DNA of 64,000 bases, taken from positions 33,905,711 to 33,969,710 of the forward strand of contig NC_134507.1 in the NCBI RefSeq assembly GCF_027942865.1. Reading direction: 5' to 3'. The translations under genes and the position numbers were made by a program. The DNA is from Odontesthes bonariensis (lineage: Eukaryota; Chordata; Actinopteri; Atheriniformes; Atherinopsidae). Of this stretch, positions 1 to 11,839 are shown in pieces. The notes under the pieces are model-generated. The model was not told where the DNA came from. It was given only the letters and a program-made list of their open reading frames with translations, and searched no databases. Position 1 is the first letter of the stretch; each line of letters opens with the position of its first letter.

Positions 1-270
1 AAAAGACGCAGTTTATGAGCACGTCGTGGGATTGAGCTTCCCTGGTTTCTCTGTATGACCATGAACACCAAACTACACACAGAGAACAGAGGAGCTTGAC
101 AGACACACACTAAGTTATCTGAGAGTCCCATTTGCAGCTGCAGAGAACAATCACATCAGGGAAGTCGACGTGCAGGCTCAACATCAGCCTCTCAAGCCAA
201 CTCTCTGGTAAAATAGGGGCAACGTATGGTTCCAGCACCTATGTAACACATATTTGTCACGGGGACTGTG

Positions 271-389
271 GCTTACGGCCACACCGCCCTGAACACGCCC
301 GATCTCGTCCGAACTCGGAAGCCAAGCAGGGTAGGGCCTGGTTAGTACTTGGATGGGAGACCGCTTGGGAATACCAGGTGCTGTAAGCA
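271..389 (+). rRNA. 5S rRNA, unit 1
   Basis: Structural RNA of the large ribosomal subunit, made by RNA polymerase III. The sequence follows the vertebrate 5S consensus from GCTTACGGCC to GGTGCTGTAAGC. The internal control region is present: A box about 320-334 and C box about 350-367 (GGATGGGAGACC). Nucleotide 63, inside the A box and normally C or T in vertebrates, is A here and in units 1-23. The 3' end is followed at once by a TTTTT stop signal. No clear TATA box is seen upstream; CATATTTG at 249-256 is a weak candidate. Confidence 0.95.
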
Positions 390-394
390 TTTTT
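390..394 (+). terminator. RNA polymerase III terminator of 5S (unit 1; repeated in every unit)
   Basis: A run of five T directly follows the 5S gene and begins a TC-rich tract reaching about 418. The tract reads TCTCTTCTCTTC repeats in units 1-23, has a T-to-G change in units 24-25, and is 10 bp shorter in unit 26. Confidence 0.8.
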
Positions 395-621
395 CTCTCT
401 TCTCTTCTCTTCTCTCTGCATGTCTTTTGTTGAAACATCTGTTGATCACCCTGTGATCCATCTTGCTGATCCTGGATCTGCTAAGGTGTCCCAGGTCATG
501 GTTGCCTTTGATCCTCATACATTTAACTTTGTCCTGACAAAGGAGCAGTTCCAAAAAGTCAAACAGGGACTGCCTTTGCATTTGACGCAGTCAAACTGCA
601 TGCGCCTGGAGAAGCCAAAAG

Positions 622-697
622 GCTTACAGCACCTGGTATTCCCAGGCGGTCTCCCCATCCAAGTACTAACCAGGCCCGACTCTGCTTAGCTTCTGAG
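622..697 (-). pseudogene. Inverted 3' fragment of 5S rRNA, present in every unit
   Basis: The reverse complement matches 5S from about nucleotide 45 to the 3' end, with several changes and one extra base in the GGATGGG region. It lacks the 5' part and most of the A box, so it should not be an active gene. It lies 232 bp after the true 5S gene and opposes it. Copies start 351 bp after each 5S start: 622, 2327, 4032 and so on every 1705 bp to 39837, then 41543 and 48856. Unit 15 has one C-to-T change at 24547. Confidence 0.85.
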
Positions 698-938
698 ATA
701 AAACTCTGGCTTTTAGTCTGCGAAAAGAGAGTGAAAGTGAACTCCACTTTGAGATGGCTCTGGGATTGGGCCGACTGGGAGAATTGCTTGAAAAAAAGCT
801 CTACACCCAATGAGCGGTCAGAACAAAGCCTCAAGACCCCTAGTCTTTTGCACAGAGTAAAAGACAAAGCAGCCATTGAATAGGGCCCGATTGTTCCTAC
901 CTGGTCGGCCGAGGAGCCAGCGTCTCAACCAAGCAAAG

Positions 939-957
939 CTCACCGTGGGGAAGGTGG
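939..957 (+). promoter_or_regulatory. PSE of U5 (unit 1; repeated in every unit)
   Basis: CTCACCGTGGGGAAGGTGG resembles the vertebrate snRNA proximal sequence element (TCACCGTGACTTGAAAGTG type), which recruits SNAPc. It lies about 47-65 bp upstream of the U5 start, the spacing expected for polymerase II snRNA genes. The assignment rests on motif and distance only. Confidence 0.75.
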
Positions 958-1003
958 CTATGCCAACTAGCCTGATGCACTGCTCCCGCAGTGTCAAATA
1001 CTC

Positions 1004-1122
1004 GTACTCTGGTTTCTCTTCATAACGTACAAGTCTTTCGCCTTTTACTAAAGACTTCCGTGGAGAGCAGCATTAATGAGTTGTTTCTATTTTTGGAAGG
1101 CTTTACCTTTGCGGGTGAAGCC
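1004..1122 (+). ncRNA. U5 snRNA, unit 1
   Basis: U5 holds exon ends in the spliceosome through its conserved loop. The start TACTCTGGTTTCTCTTCA matches vertebrate U5, and loop I (GCCTTTTACTA, 1040-1050) is exact. The Sm site ATTTTTGG is at 1089-1096. A 10-bp 3' stem follows (GGCTTTACC against GGGTGAAGCC, 1099-1122), which sets the end. The first base is uncertain by one or two (1004-1006). The gene sits between an upstream PSE and the U2 promoter, on the same strand as 5S and U2. Confidence 0.93.
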
Positions 1123-1358
1123 CATTCTGTCTGTGCAAAGGAAATCTTCTTGCTGTGCCAAGTGACTTCTCGGAGTAGAGTCACCTTATTTCTTGAGACC
1201 GTGCCCATGTTCAAAGCTGGAGCGCTAAATTGTTGTTGTTTGAATGGTGCTCAGTGGAGCGGGCGGGAGTGCAAAGTTGTACCATCTGAAACGGCTGAAG
1301 AGTGCTCACTGCAGCGGGTGGGCGGAGGTGCAAAGTGACGCTTTGTAGGCAAAAAAAG

Positions 1359-1376
1359 AGCACCGCCACAAGTGCG
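1359..1376 (+). promoter_or_regulatory. PSE-like element of U2 (unit 1; repeated in every unit)
   Basis: AGCACCGCCACAAGTGCG lies 45-62 bp upstream of U2 and shares the CACCG core and a downstream GTG with the U5 and U1 elements. GC-box-like GGGCGG motifs at about 1261 and 1320 could act as upstream activating sites; this is inferred from position only. Confidence 0.6.
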
Positions 1377-1420
1377 CATTGTGCCAGGAAGGGCTCTCGG
1401 ACGTGAAACAGTGGAGGGTT

Positions 1421-1609
1421 ATCGCTTCTCGGCCTTTTGGCTAAGATCAAGTGTAGTATCTGTTCTTATCAGTTTAATATCTGATACGTCCTCTATATGA
1501 GGACTACATATTAAATGGATTTTTAGGCACAGGGGTTGAAAAAGGGGCTTGCTCCGTTCACTCCACGCATCGACCCGGTACTGCAGTGCCGCTGGGAACG
1601 GTGCACTCT
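1421..1609 (+). ncRNA. U2 snRNA, unit 1
   Basis: U2 pairs with the intron branch site in the major spliceosome. The first 48 nucleotides match human U2, including the branch-recognition hexamer GTAGTA at nucleotides 33-38 (1453-1458). The Sm-site region GATTTTTAGG is at about 1518-1527, against the human GATTTTTGGA. Stem-loop IV and the GGAACGGTGCAC 3' end are present. The end is set by comparison with human U2 and may be off by a base or two. Position -25 is C here; units differ between C and G there (noted below as -25 type). Confidence 0.95.
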
Positions 1610-1975
1610 TCCCAACTCTTGTGAAATAACAAAACCTGCGGTACATGGTGGTAGTTTCAGGGAGCCATTGTATTCTGACTTCTAAAATGGAACTATAATC
1701 TTTAGAAAAGACGCAGTTTATGAGCACGTCGTGGGATTGAGCTTCCCTGGTTTCTCTGTATGACCATGAACACCAAACTACACACAGAGAACAGAGGAGC
1801 TTGACAGACACACACTAAGTTATCTGAGAGTCCCATTTGCAGCTGCAGAGAACAATCACATCAGGGAAGTCGACGTGCAGGCTCAACATCAGCCTCTCAA
1901 GCCAACTCTCTGGTAAAATAGGGGCAACGTATGGTTCCAGCACCTATGTAACACATATTTGTCACGGGGACTGTG
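1610..1975. other. Spacer between U2 and the next 5S; nothing recognised
   Basis: 366 bp in each unit. I see no RNA gene, transposon or coding signal. GTGAAATAACAAAA just after U2 (about 1621-1634) is a weak candidate for the snRNA 3' box. ATTTGCAG near 1834 differs from the octamer ATTTGCAT by one base, but it is 140 bp upstream of 5S, not at a normal snRNA enhancer position. Confidence 0.6.
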
Positions 1976-2094
1976 GCTTACGGCCACACCGCCCTGAACA
2001 CGCCCGATCTCGTCCGAACTCGGAAGCCAAGCAGGGTAGGGCCTGGTTAGTACTTGGATGGGAGACCGCTTGGGAATACCAGGTGCTGTAAGCA
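1976..2094 (+). rRNA. 5S rRNA, unit 2
   Basis: As unit 1; A63. Confidence 0.95.
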
Positions 2095-2708
2095 TTTTTC
2101 TCTCTTCTCTTCTCTTCTCTCTGCATGTCTTTTGTTGAAACATCTGTTGATCACCCTGTGATCCATCTTGCTGATCCTGGATCTGCTAAGGTGTCCCAGG
2201 TCATGGTTGCCTTTGATCCTCATACATTTAACTTTGTCCTGACAAAGGAGCAGTTCCAAAAAGTCAAACAGGGACTGCCTTTGCATTTGACGCAGTCAAA
2301 CTGCATGCGCCTGGAGAAGCCAAAAGGCTTACAGCACCTGGTATTCCCAGGCGGTCTCCCCATCCAAGTACTAACCAGGCCCGACTCTGCTTAGCTTCTG
2401 AGATAAAACTCTGGCTTTTAGTCTGCGAAAAGAGAGTGAAAGTGAACTCCACTTTGAGATGGCTCTGGGATTGGGCCGACTGGGAGAATTGCTTGAAAAA
2501 AAGCTCTACACCCAATGAGCGGTCAGAACAAAGCCTCAAGACCCCTAGTCTTTTGCACAGAGTAAAAGACAAAGCAGCCATTGAATAGGGCCCGATTGTT
2601 CCTACCTGGTCGGCCGAGGAGCCAGCGTCTCAACCAAGCAAAGCTCACCGTGGGGAAGGTGGCTATGCCAACTAGCCTGATGCACTGCTCCCGCAGTGTC
2701 AAATACTC

Positions 2709-2827
2709 GTACTCTGGTTTCTCTTCATAACGTACAAGTCTTTCGCCTTTTACTAAAGACTTCCGTGGAGAGCAGCATTAATGAGTTGTTTCTATTTTTG
2801 GAAGGCTTTACCTTTGCGGGTGAAGCC
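2709..2827 (+). ncRNA. U5 snRNA, unit 2
   Basis: As unit 1. Confidence 0.92.
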
Positions 2828-3125
2828 CATTCTGTCTGTGCAAAGGAAATCTTCTTGCTGTGCCAAGTGACTTCTCGGAGTAGAGTCACCTTATTTCTTG
2901 AGACCGTGCCCATGTTCAAAGCTGGAGCGCTAAATTGTTGTTGTTTGAATGGTGCTCAGTGGAGCGGGCGGGAGTGCAAAGTTGTACCATCTGAAACGGC
3001 TGAAGAGTGCTCACTGCAGCGGGTGGGCGGAGGTGCAAAGTGACGCTTTGTAGGCAAAAAAAGAGCACCGCCACAAGTGCGCATTGTGCCAGGAAGGGCT
3101 GTCGGACGTGAAACAGTGGAGGGTT

Positions 3126-3314
3126 ATCGCTTCTCGGCCTTTTGGCTAAGATCAAGTGTAGTATCTGTTCTTATCAGTTTAATATCTGATACGTCCTCTA
3201 TATGAGGACTACATATTAAATGGATTTTTAGGCACAGGGGTTGAAAAAGGGGCTTGCTCCGTTCACTCCACGCATCGACCCGGTACTGCAGTGCCGCTGG
3301 GAACGGTGCACTCT
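3126..3314 (+). ncRNA. U2 snRNA, unit 2
   Basis: GTAGTA intact; -25 type G. Confidence 0.94.
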
Positions 3315-3680
3315 TCCCAACTCTTGTGAAATAACAAAACCTGCGGTACATGGTGGTAGTTTCAGGGAGCCATTGTATTCTGACTTCTAAAATGGAACTA
3401 TAATCTTTAGAAAAGACGCAGTTTATGAGCACGTCGTGGGATTGAGCTTCCCTGGTTTCTCTGTATGACCATGAACACCAAACTACACACAGAGAACAGA
3501 GGAGCTTGACAGACACACACTAAGTTATCTGAGAGTCCCATTTGCAGCTGCAGAGAACAATCACATCAGGGAAGTCGACGTGCAGGCTCAACATCAGCCT
3601 CTCAAGCCAACTCTCTGGTAAAATAGGGGCAACGTATGGTTCCAGCACCTATGTAACACATATTTGTCACGGGGACTGTG

Positions 3681-3799
3681 GCTTACGGCCACACCGCCCT
3701 GAACACGCCCGATCTCGTCCGAACTCGGAAGCCAAGCAGGGTAGGGCCTGGTTAGTACTTGGATGGGAGACCGCTTGGGAATACCAGGTGCTGTAAGCA
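3681..3799 (+). rRNA. 5S rRNA, unit 3
   Basis: As unit 1; A63. Confidence 0.95.
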
Positions 3800-4413
3800 T
3801 TTTTCTCTCTTCTCTTCTCTTCTCTCTGCATGTCTTTTGTTGAAACATCTGTTGATCACCCTGTGATCCATCTTGCTGATCCTGGATCTGCTAAGGTGTC
3901 CCAGGTCATGGTTGCCTTTGATCCTCATACATTTAACTTTGTCCTGACAAAGGAGCAGTTCCAAAAAGTCAAACAGGGACTGCCTTTGCATTTGACGCAG
4001 TCAAACTGCATGCGCCTGGAGAAGCCAAAAGGCTTACAGCACCTGGTATTCCCAGGCGGTCTCCCCATCCAAGTACTAACCAGGCCCGACTCTGCTTAGC
4101 TTCTGAGATAAAACTCTGGCTTTTAGTCTGCGAAAAGAGAGTGAAAGTGAACTCCACTTTGAGATGGCTCTGGGATTGGGCCGACTGGGAGAATTGCTTG
4201 AAAAAAAGCTCTACACCCAATGAGCGGTCAGAACAAAGCCTCAAGACCCCTAGTCTTTTGCACAGAGTAAAAGACAAAGCAGCCATTGAATAGGGCCCGA
4301 TTGTTCCTACCTGGTCGGCCGAGGAGCCAGCGTCTCAACCAAGCAAAGCTCACCGTGGGGAAGGTGGCTATGCCAACTAGCCTGATGCACTGCTCCCGCA
4401 GTGTCAAATACTC

Positions 4414-4532
4414 GTACTCTGGTTTCTCTTCATAACGTACAAGTCTTTCGCCTTTTACTAAAGACTTCCGTGGAGAGCAGCATTAATGAGTTGTTTCTAT
4501 TTTTGGAAGGCTTTACCTTTGCGGGTGAAGCC
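4414..4532 (+). ncRNA. U5 snRNA, unit 3
   Basis: As unit 1. Confidence 0.92.
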
Positions 4533-4830
4533 CATTCTGTCTGTGCAAAGGAAATCTTCTTGCTGTGCCAAGTGACTTCTCGGAGTAGAGTCACCTTATT
4601 TCTTGAGACCGTGCCCATGTTCAAAGCTGGAGCGCTAAATTGTTGTTGTTTGAATGGTGCTCAGTGGAGCGGGCGGGAGTGCAAAGTTGTACCATCTGAA
4701 ACGGCTGAAGAGTGCTCACTGCAGCGGGTGGGCGGAGGTGCAAAGTGACGCTTTGTAGGCAAAAAAAGAGCACCGCCACAAGTGCGCATTGTGCCAGGAA
4801 GGGCTGTCGGACGTGAAACAGTGGAGGGTT

Positions 4831-5019
4831 ATCGCTTCTCGGCCTTTTGGCTAAGATCAAGTGTAGTATCTGTTCTTATCAGTTTAATATCTGATACGTC
4901 CTCTATATGAGGACTACATATTAAATGGATTTTTAGGCACAGGGGTTGAAAAAGGGGCTTGCTCCGTTCACTCCACGCATCGACCCGGTACTGCAGTGCC
5001 GCTGGGAACGGTGCACTCT
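4831..5019 (+). ncRNA. U2 snRNA, unit 3
   Basis: GTAGTA intact; -25 type G. Confidence 0.94.
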
Positions 5020-5385
5020 TCCCAACTCTTGTGAAATAACAAAACCTGCGGTACATGGTGGTAGTTTCAGGGAGCCATTGTATTCTGACTTCTAAAATGG
5101 AACTATAATCTTTAGAAAAGACGCAGTTTATGAGCACGTCGTGGGATTGAGCTTCCCTGGTTTCTCTGTATGACCATGAACACCAAACTACACACAGAGA
5201 ACAGAGGAGCTTGACAGACACACACTAAGTTATCTGAGAGTCCCATTTGCAGCTGCAGAGAACAATCACATCAGGGAAGTCGACGTGCAGGCTCAACATC
5301 AGCCTCTCAAGCCAACTCTCTGGTAAAATAGGGGCAACGTATGGTTCCAGCACCTATGTAACACATATTTGTCACGGGGACTGTG

Positions 5386-5504
5386 GCTTACGGCCACACC
5401 GCCCTGAACACGCCCGATCTCGTCCGAACTCGGAAGCCAAGCAGGGTAGGGCCTGGTTAGTACTTGGATGGGAGACCGCTTGGGAATACCAGGTGCTGTA
5501 AGCA
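5386..5504 (+). rRNA. 5S rRNA, unit 4
   Basis: As unit 1; A63. Confidence 0.95.
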
Positions 5505-6118
5505 TTTTTCTCTCTTCTCTTCTCTTCTCTCTGCATGTCTTTTGTTGAAACATCTGTTGATCACCCTGTGATCCATCTTGCTGATCCTGGATCTGCTAAG
5601 GTGTCCCAGGTCATGGTTGCCTTTGATCCTCATACATTTAACTTTGTCCTGACAAAGGAGCAGTTCCAAAAAGTCAAACAGGGACTGCCTTTGCATTTGA
5701 CGCAGTCAAACTGCATGCGCCTGGAGAAGCCAAAAGGCTTACAGCACCTGGTATTCCCAGGCGGTCTCCCCATCCAAGTACTAACCAGGCCCGACTCTGC
5801 TTAGCTTCTGAGATAAAACTCTGGCTTTTAGTCTGCGAAAAGAGAGTGAAAGTGAACTCCACTTTGAGATGGCTCTGGGATTGGGCCGACTGGGAGAATT
5901 GCTTGAAAAAAAGCTCTACACCCAATGAGCGGTCAGAACAAAGCCTCAAGACCCCTAGTCTTTTGCACAGAGTAAAAGACAAAGCAGCCATTGAATAGGG
6001 CCCGATTGTTCCTACCTGGTCGGCCGAGGAGCCAGCGTCTCAACCAAGCAAAGCTCACCGTGGGGAAGGTGGCTATGCCAACTAGCCTGATGCACTGCTC
6101 CCGCAGTGTCAAATACTC

Positions 6119-6237
6119 GTACTCTGGTTTCTCTTCATAACGTACAAGTCTTTCGCCTTTTACTAAAGACTTCCGTGGAGAGCAGCATTAATGAGTTGTT
6201 TCTATTTTTGGAAGGCTTTACCTTTGCGGGTGAAGCC
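6119..6237 (+). ncRNA. U5 snRNA, unit 4
   Basis: As unit 1. Confidence 0.92.
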
Positions 6238-6535
6238 CATTCTGTCTGTGCAAAGGAAATCTTCTTGCTGTGCCAAGTGACTTCTCGGAGTAGAGTCACC
6301 TTATTTCTTGAGACCGTGCCCATGTTCAAAGCTGGAGCGCTAAATTGTTGTTGTTTGAATGGTGCTCAGTGGAGCGGGCGGGAGTGCAAAGTTGTACCAT
6401 CTGAAACGGCTGAAGAGTGCTCACTGCAGCGGGTGGGCGGAGGTGCAAAGTGACGCTTTGTAGGCAAAAAAAGAGCACCGCCACAAGTGCGCATTGTGCC
6501 AGGAAGGGCTCTCGGACGTGAAACAGTGGAGGGTT

Positions 6536-6724
6536 ATCGCTTCTCGGCCTTTTGGCTAAGATCAAGTGTAGTATCTGTTCTTATCAGTTTAATATCTGAT
6601 ACGTCCTCTATATGAGGACTACATATTAAATGGATTTTTAGGCACAGGGGTTGAAAAAGGGGCTTGCTCCGTTCACTCCACGCATCGACCCGGTACTGCA
6701 GTGCCGCTGGGAACGGTGCACTCT
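6536..6724 (+). ncRNA. U2 snRNA, unit 4
   Basis: GTAGTA intact; -25 type C. Confidence 0.94.
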
Positions 6725-7090
6725 TCCCAACTCTTGTGAAATAACAAAACCTGCGGTACATGGTGGTAGTTTCAGGGAGCCATTGTATTCTGACTTCTAA
6801 AATGGAACTATAATCTTTAGAAAAGACGCAGTTTATGAGCACGTCGTGGGATTGAGCTTCCCTGGTTTCTCTGTATGACCATGAACACCAAACTACACAC
6901 AGAGAACAGAGGAGCTTGACAGACACACACTAAGTTATCTGAGAGTCCCATTTGCAGCTGCAGAGAACAATCACATCAGGGAAGTCGACGTGCAGGCTCA
7001 ACATCAGCCTCTCAAGCCAACTCTCTGGTAAAATAGGGGCAACGTATGGTTCCAGCACCTATGTAACACATATTTGTCACGGGGACTGTG

Positions 7091-7209
7091 GCTTACGGCC
7101 ACACCGCCCTGAACACGCCCGATCTCGTCCGAACTCGGAAGCCAAGCAGGGTAGGGCCTGGTTAGTACTTGGATGGGAGACCGCTTGGGAATACCAGGTG
7201 CTGTAAGCA
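7091..7209 (+). rRNA. 5S rRNA, unit 5
   Basis: As unit 1; A63. Confidence 0.95.
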
Positions 7210-7823
7210 TTTTTCTCTCTTCTCTTCTCTTCTCTCTGCATGTCTTTTGTTGAAACATCTGTTGATCACCCTGTGATCCATCTTGCTGATCCTGGATCTG
7301 CTAAGGTGTCCCAGGTCATGGTTGCCTTTGATCCTCATACATTTAACTTTGTCCTGACAAAGGAGCAGTTCCAAAAAGTCAAACAGGGACTGCCTTTGCA
7401 TTTGACGCAGTCAAACTGCATGCGCCTGGAGAAGCCAAAAGGCTTACAGCACCTGGTATTCCCAGGCGGTCTCCCCATCCAAGTACTAACCAGGCCCGAC
7501 TCTGCTTAGCTTCTGAGATAAAACTCTGGCTTTTAGTCTGCGAAAAGAGAGTGAAAGTGAACTCCACTTTGAGATGGCTCTGGGATTGGGCCGACTGGGA
7601 GAATTGCTTGAAAAAAAGCTCTACACCCAATGAGCGGTCAGAACAAAGCCTCAAGACCCCTAGTCTTTTGCACAGAGTAAAAGACAAAGCAGCCATTGAA
7701 TAGGGCCCGATTGTTCCTACCTGGTCGGCCGAGGAGCCAGCGTCTCAACCAAGCAAAGCTCACCGTGGGGAAGGTGGCTATGCCAACTAGCCTGATGCAC
7801 TGCTCCCGCAGTGTCAAATACTC

Positions 7824-7942
7824 GTACTCTGGTTTCTCTTCATAACGTACAAGTCTTTCGCCTTTTACTAAAGACTTCCGTGGAGAGCAGCATTAATGAG
7901 TTGTTTCTATTTTTGGAAGGCTTTACCTTTGCGGGTGAAGCC
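7824..7942 (+). ncRNA. U5 snRNA, unit 5
   Basis: As unit 1. Confidence 0.92.
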
Positions 7943-8240
7943 CATTCTGTCTGTGCAAAGGAAATCTTCTTGCTGTGCCAAGTGACTTCTCGGAGTAGAG
8001 TCACCTTATTTCTTGAGACCGTGCCCATGTTCAAAGCTGGAGCGCTAAATTGTTGTTGTTTGAATGGTGCTCAGTGGAGCGGGCGGGAGTGCAAAGTTGT
8101 ACCATCTGAAACGGCTGAAGAGTGCTCACTGCAGCGGGTGGGCGGAGGTGCAAAGTGACGCTTTGTAGGCAAAAAAAGAGCACCGCCACAAGTGCGCATT
8201 GTGCCAGGAAGGGCTGTCGGACGTGAAACAGTGGAGGGTT

Positions 8241-8429
8241 ATCGCTTCTCGGCCTTTTGGCTAAGATCAAGTGTAGTATCTGTTCTTATCAGTTTAATAT
8301 CTGATACGTCCTCTATATGAGGACTACATATTAAATGGATTTTTAGGCACAGGGGTTGAAAAAGGGGCTTGCTCCGTTCACTCCACGCATCGACCCGGTA
8401 CTGCAGTGCCGCTGGGAACGGTGCACTCT
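8241..8429 (+). ncRNA. U2 snRNA, unit 5
   Basis: GTAGTA intact; -25 type G. Confidence 0.94.
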
Positions 8430-8795
8430 TCCCAACTCTTGTGAAATAACAAAACCTGCGGTACATGGTGGTAGTTTCAGGGAGCCATTGTATTCTGACT
8501 TCTAAAATGGAACTATAATCTTTAGAAAAGACGCAGTTTATGAGCACGTCGTGGGATTGAGCTTCCCTGGTTTCTCTGTATGACCATGAACACCAAACTA
8601 CACACAGAGAACAGAGGAGCTTGACAGACACACACTAAGTTATCTGAGAGTCCCATTTGCAGCTGCAGAGAACAATCACATCAGGGAAGTCGACGTGCAG
8701 GCTCAACATCAGCCTCTCAAGCCAACTCTCTGGTAAAATAGGGGCAACGTATGGTTCCAGCACCTATGTAACACATATTTGTCACGGGGACTGTG

Positions 8796-8914
8796 GCTTA
8801 CGGCCACACCGCCCTGAACACGCCCGATCTCGTCCGAACTCGGAAGCCAAGCAGGGTAGGGCCTGGTTAGTACTTGGATGGGAGACCGCTTGGGAATACC
8901 AGGTGCTGTAAGCA
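8796..8914 (+). rRNA. 5S rRNA, unit 6
   Basis: As unit 1; A63. Confidence 0.95.
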
Positions 8915-9528
8915 TTTTTCTCTCTTCTCTTCTCTTCTCTCTGCATGTCTTTTGTTGAAACATCTGTTGATCACCCTGTGATCCATCTTGCTGATCCTGG
9001 ATCTGCTAAGGTGTCCCAGGTCATGGTTGCCTTTGATCCTCATACATTTAACTTTGTCCTGACAAAGGAGCAGTTCCAAAAAGTCAAACAGGGACTGCCT
9101 TTGCATTTGACGCAGTCAAACTGCATGCGCCTGGAGAAGCCAAAAGGCTTACAGCACCTGGTATTCCCAGGCGGTCTCCCCATCCAAGTACTAACCAGGC
9201 CCGACTCTGCTTAGCTTCTGAGATAAAACTCTGGCTTTTAGTCTGCGAAAAGAGAGTGAAAGTGAACTCCACTTTGAGATGGCTCTGGGATTGGGCCGAC
9301 TGGGAGAATTGCTTGAAAAAAAGCTCTACACCCAATGAGCGGTCAGAACAAAGCCTCAAGACCCCTAGTCTTTTGCACAGAGTAAAAGACAAAGCAGCCA
9401 TTGAATAGGGCCCGATTGTTCCTACCTGGTCGGCCGAGGAGCCAGCGTCTCAACCAAGCAAAGCTCACCGTGGGGAAGGTGGCTATGCCAACTAGCCTGA
9501 TGCACTGCTCCCGCAGTGTCAAATACTC

Positions 9529-9647
9529 GTACTCTGGTTTCTCTTCATAACGTACAAGTCTTTCGCCTTTTACTAAAGACTTCCGTGGAGAGCAGCATTA
9601 ATGAGTTGTTTCTATTTTTGGAAGGCTTTACCTTTGCGGGTGAAGCC
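9529..9647 (+). ncRNA. U5 snRNA, unit 6
   Basis: As unit 1. Confidence 0.92.
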
Positions 9648-9945
9648 CATTCTGTCTGTGCAAAGGAAATCTTCTTGCTGTGCCAAGTGACTTCTCGGAG
9701 TAGAGTCACCTTATTTCTTGAGACCGTGCCCATGTTCAAAGCTGGAGCGCTAAATTGTTGTTGTTTGAATGGTGCTCAGTGGAGCGGGCGGGAGTGCAAA
9801 GTTGTACCATCTGAAACGGCTGAAGAGTGCTCACTGCAGCGGGTGGGCGGAGGTGCAAAGTGACGCTTTGTAGGCAAAAAAAGAGCACCGCCACAAGTGC
9901 GCATTGTGCCAGGAAGGGCTGTCGGACGTGAAACAGTGGAGGGTT

Positions 9946-10134
9946 ATCGCTTCTCGGCCTTTTGGCTAAGATCAAGTGTAGTATCTGTTCTTATCAGTTT
10001 AATATCTGATACGTCCTCTATATGAGGACTACATATTAAATGGATTTTTAGGCACAGGGGTTGAAAAAGGGGCTTGCTCCGTTCACTCCACGCATCGACC
10101 CGGTACTGCAGTGCCGCTGGGAACGGTGCACTCT
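9946..10134 (+). ncRNA. U2 snRNA, unit 6
   Basis: GTAGTA intact; -25 type G. Confidence 0.94.
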
Positions 10135-10500
10135 TCCCAACTCTTGTGAAATAACAAAACCTGCGGTACATGGTGGTAGTTTCAGGGAGCCATTGTATTC
10201 TGACTTCTAAAATGGAACTATAATCTTTAGAAAAGACGCAGTTTATGAGCACGTCGTGGGATTGAGCTTCCCTGGTTTCTCTGTATGACCATGAACACCA
10301 AACTACACACAGAGAACAGAGGAGCTTGACAGACACACACTAAGTTATCTGAGAGTCCCATTTGCAGCTGCAGAGAACAATCACATCAGGGAAGTCGACG
10401 TGCAGGCTCAACATCAGCCTCTCAAGCCAACTCTCTGGTAAAATAGGGGCAACGTATGGTTCCAGCACCTATGTAACACATATTTGTCACGGGGACTGTG

Positions 10501-10619
10501 GCTTACGGCCACACCGCCCTGAACACGCCCGATCTCGTCCGAACTCGGAAGCCAAGCAGGGTAGGGCCTGGTTAGTACTTGGATGGGAGACCGCTTGGGA
10601 ATACCAGGTGCTGTAAGCA
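10501..10619 (+). rRNA. 5S rRNA, unit 7
   Basis: As unit 1; A63. Confidence 0.95.
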
Positions 10620-11233
10620 TTTTTCTCTCTTCTCTTCTCTTCTCTCTGCATGTCTTTTGTTGAAACATCTGTTGATCACCCTGTGATCCATCTTGCTGAT
10701 CCTGGATCTGCTAAGGTGTCCCAGGTCATGGTTGCCTTTGATCCTCATACATTTAACTTTGTCCTGACAAAGGAGCAGTTCCAAAAAGTCAAACAGGGAC
10801 TGCCTTTGCATTTGACGCAGTCAAACTGCATGCGCCTGGAGAAGCCAAAAGGCTTACAGCACCTGGTATTCCCAGGCGGTCTCCCCATCCAAGTACTAAC
10901 CAGGCCCGACTCTGCTTAGCTTCTGAGATAAAACTCTGGCTTTTAGTCTGCGAAAAGAGAGTGAAAGTGAACTCCACTTTGAGATGGCTCTGGGATTGGG
11001 CCGACTGGGAGAATTGCTTGAAAAAAAGCTCTACACCCAATGAGCGGTCAGAACAAAGCCTCAAGACCCCTAGTCTTTTGCACAGAGTAAAAGACAAAGC
11101 AGCCATTGAATAGGGCCCGATTGTTCCTACCTGGTCGGCCGAGGAGCCAGCGTCTCAACCAAGCAAAGCTCACCGTGGGGAAGGTGGCTATGCCAACTAG
11201 CCTGATGCACTGCTCCCGCAGTGTCAAATACTC

Positions 11234-11352
11234 GTACTCTGGTTTCTCTTCATAACGTACAAGTCTTTCGCCTTTTACTAAAGACTTCCGTGGAGAGCAG
11301 CATTAATGAGTTGTTTCTATTTTTGGAAGGCTTTACCTTTGCGGGTGAAGCC
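11234..11352 (+). ncRNA. U5 snRNA, unit 7
   Basis: As unit 1. Confidence 0.92.
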
Positions 11353-11650
11353 CATTCTGTCTGTGCAAAGGAAATCTTCTTGCTGTGCCAAGTGACTTCT
11401 CGGAGTAGAGTCACCTTATTTCTTGAGACCGTGCCCATGTTCAAAGCTGGAGCGCTAAATTGTTGTTGTTTGAATGGTGCTCAGTGGAGCGGGCGGGAGT
11501 GCAAAGTTGTACCATCTGAAACGGCTGAAGAGTGCTCACTGCAGCGGGTGGGCGGAGGTGCAAAGTGACGCTTTGTAGGCAAAAAAAGAGCACCGCCACA
11601 AGTGCGCATTGTGCCAGGAAGGGCTGTCGGACGTGAAACAGTGGAGGGTT

Positions 11651-11839
11651 ATCGCTTCTCGGCCTTTTGGCTAAGATCAAGTGTAGTATCTGTTCTTATC
11701 AGTTTAATATCTGATACGTCCTCTATATGAGGACTACATATTAAATGGATTTTTAGGCACAGGGGTTGAAAAAGGGGCTTGCTCCGTTCACTCCACGCAT
11801 CGACCCGGTACTGCAGTGCCGCTGGGAACGGTGCACTCT
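11651..11839 (+). ncRNA. U2 snRNA, unit 7
   Basis: GTAGTA intact; -25 type G. Confidence 0.94.

Noticed and set aside
132-386. Repeated small open frames in each 1705-bp unit (about eight per unit)
   Set aside because: They overlap 5S, U5 or U2 or run antisense to them, have no recognisable domain, and are conserved only because the whole unit is.
420-689. 89-codon frame after 5S (MSFVETSVDHPV...)
   Set aside because: Open in all units, but its end runs through the inverted 5S fragment and no protein family is recognised; array identity alone keeps it open.
898-1000. CCTACCTGGTCGG upstream of U5 as a degenerate U1 gene
   Set aside because: Only the first few bases resemble U1; stem-loops and Sm site do not follow, and the stretch is better read as the U5 promoter.
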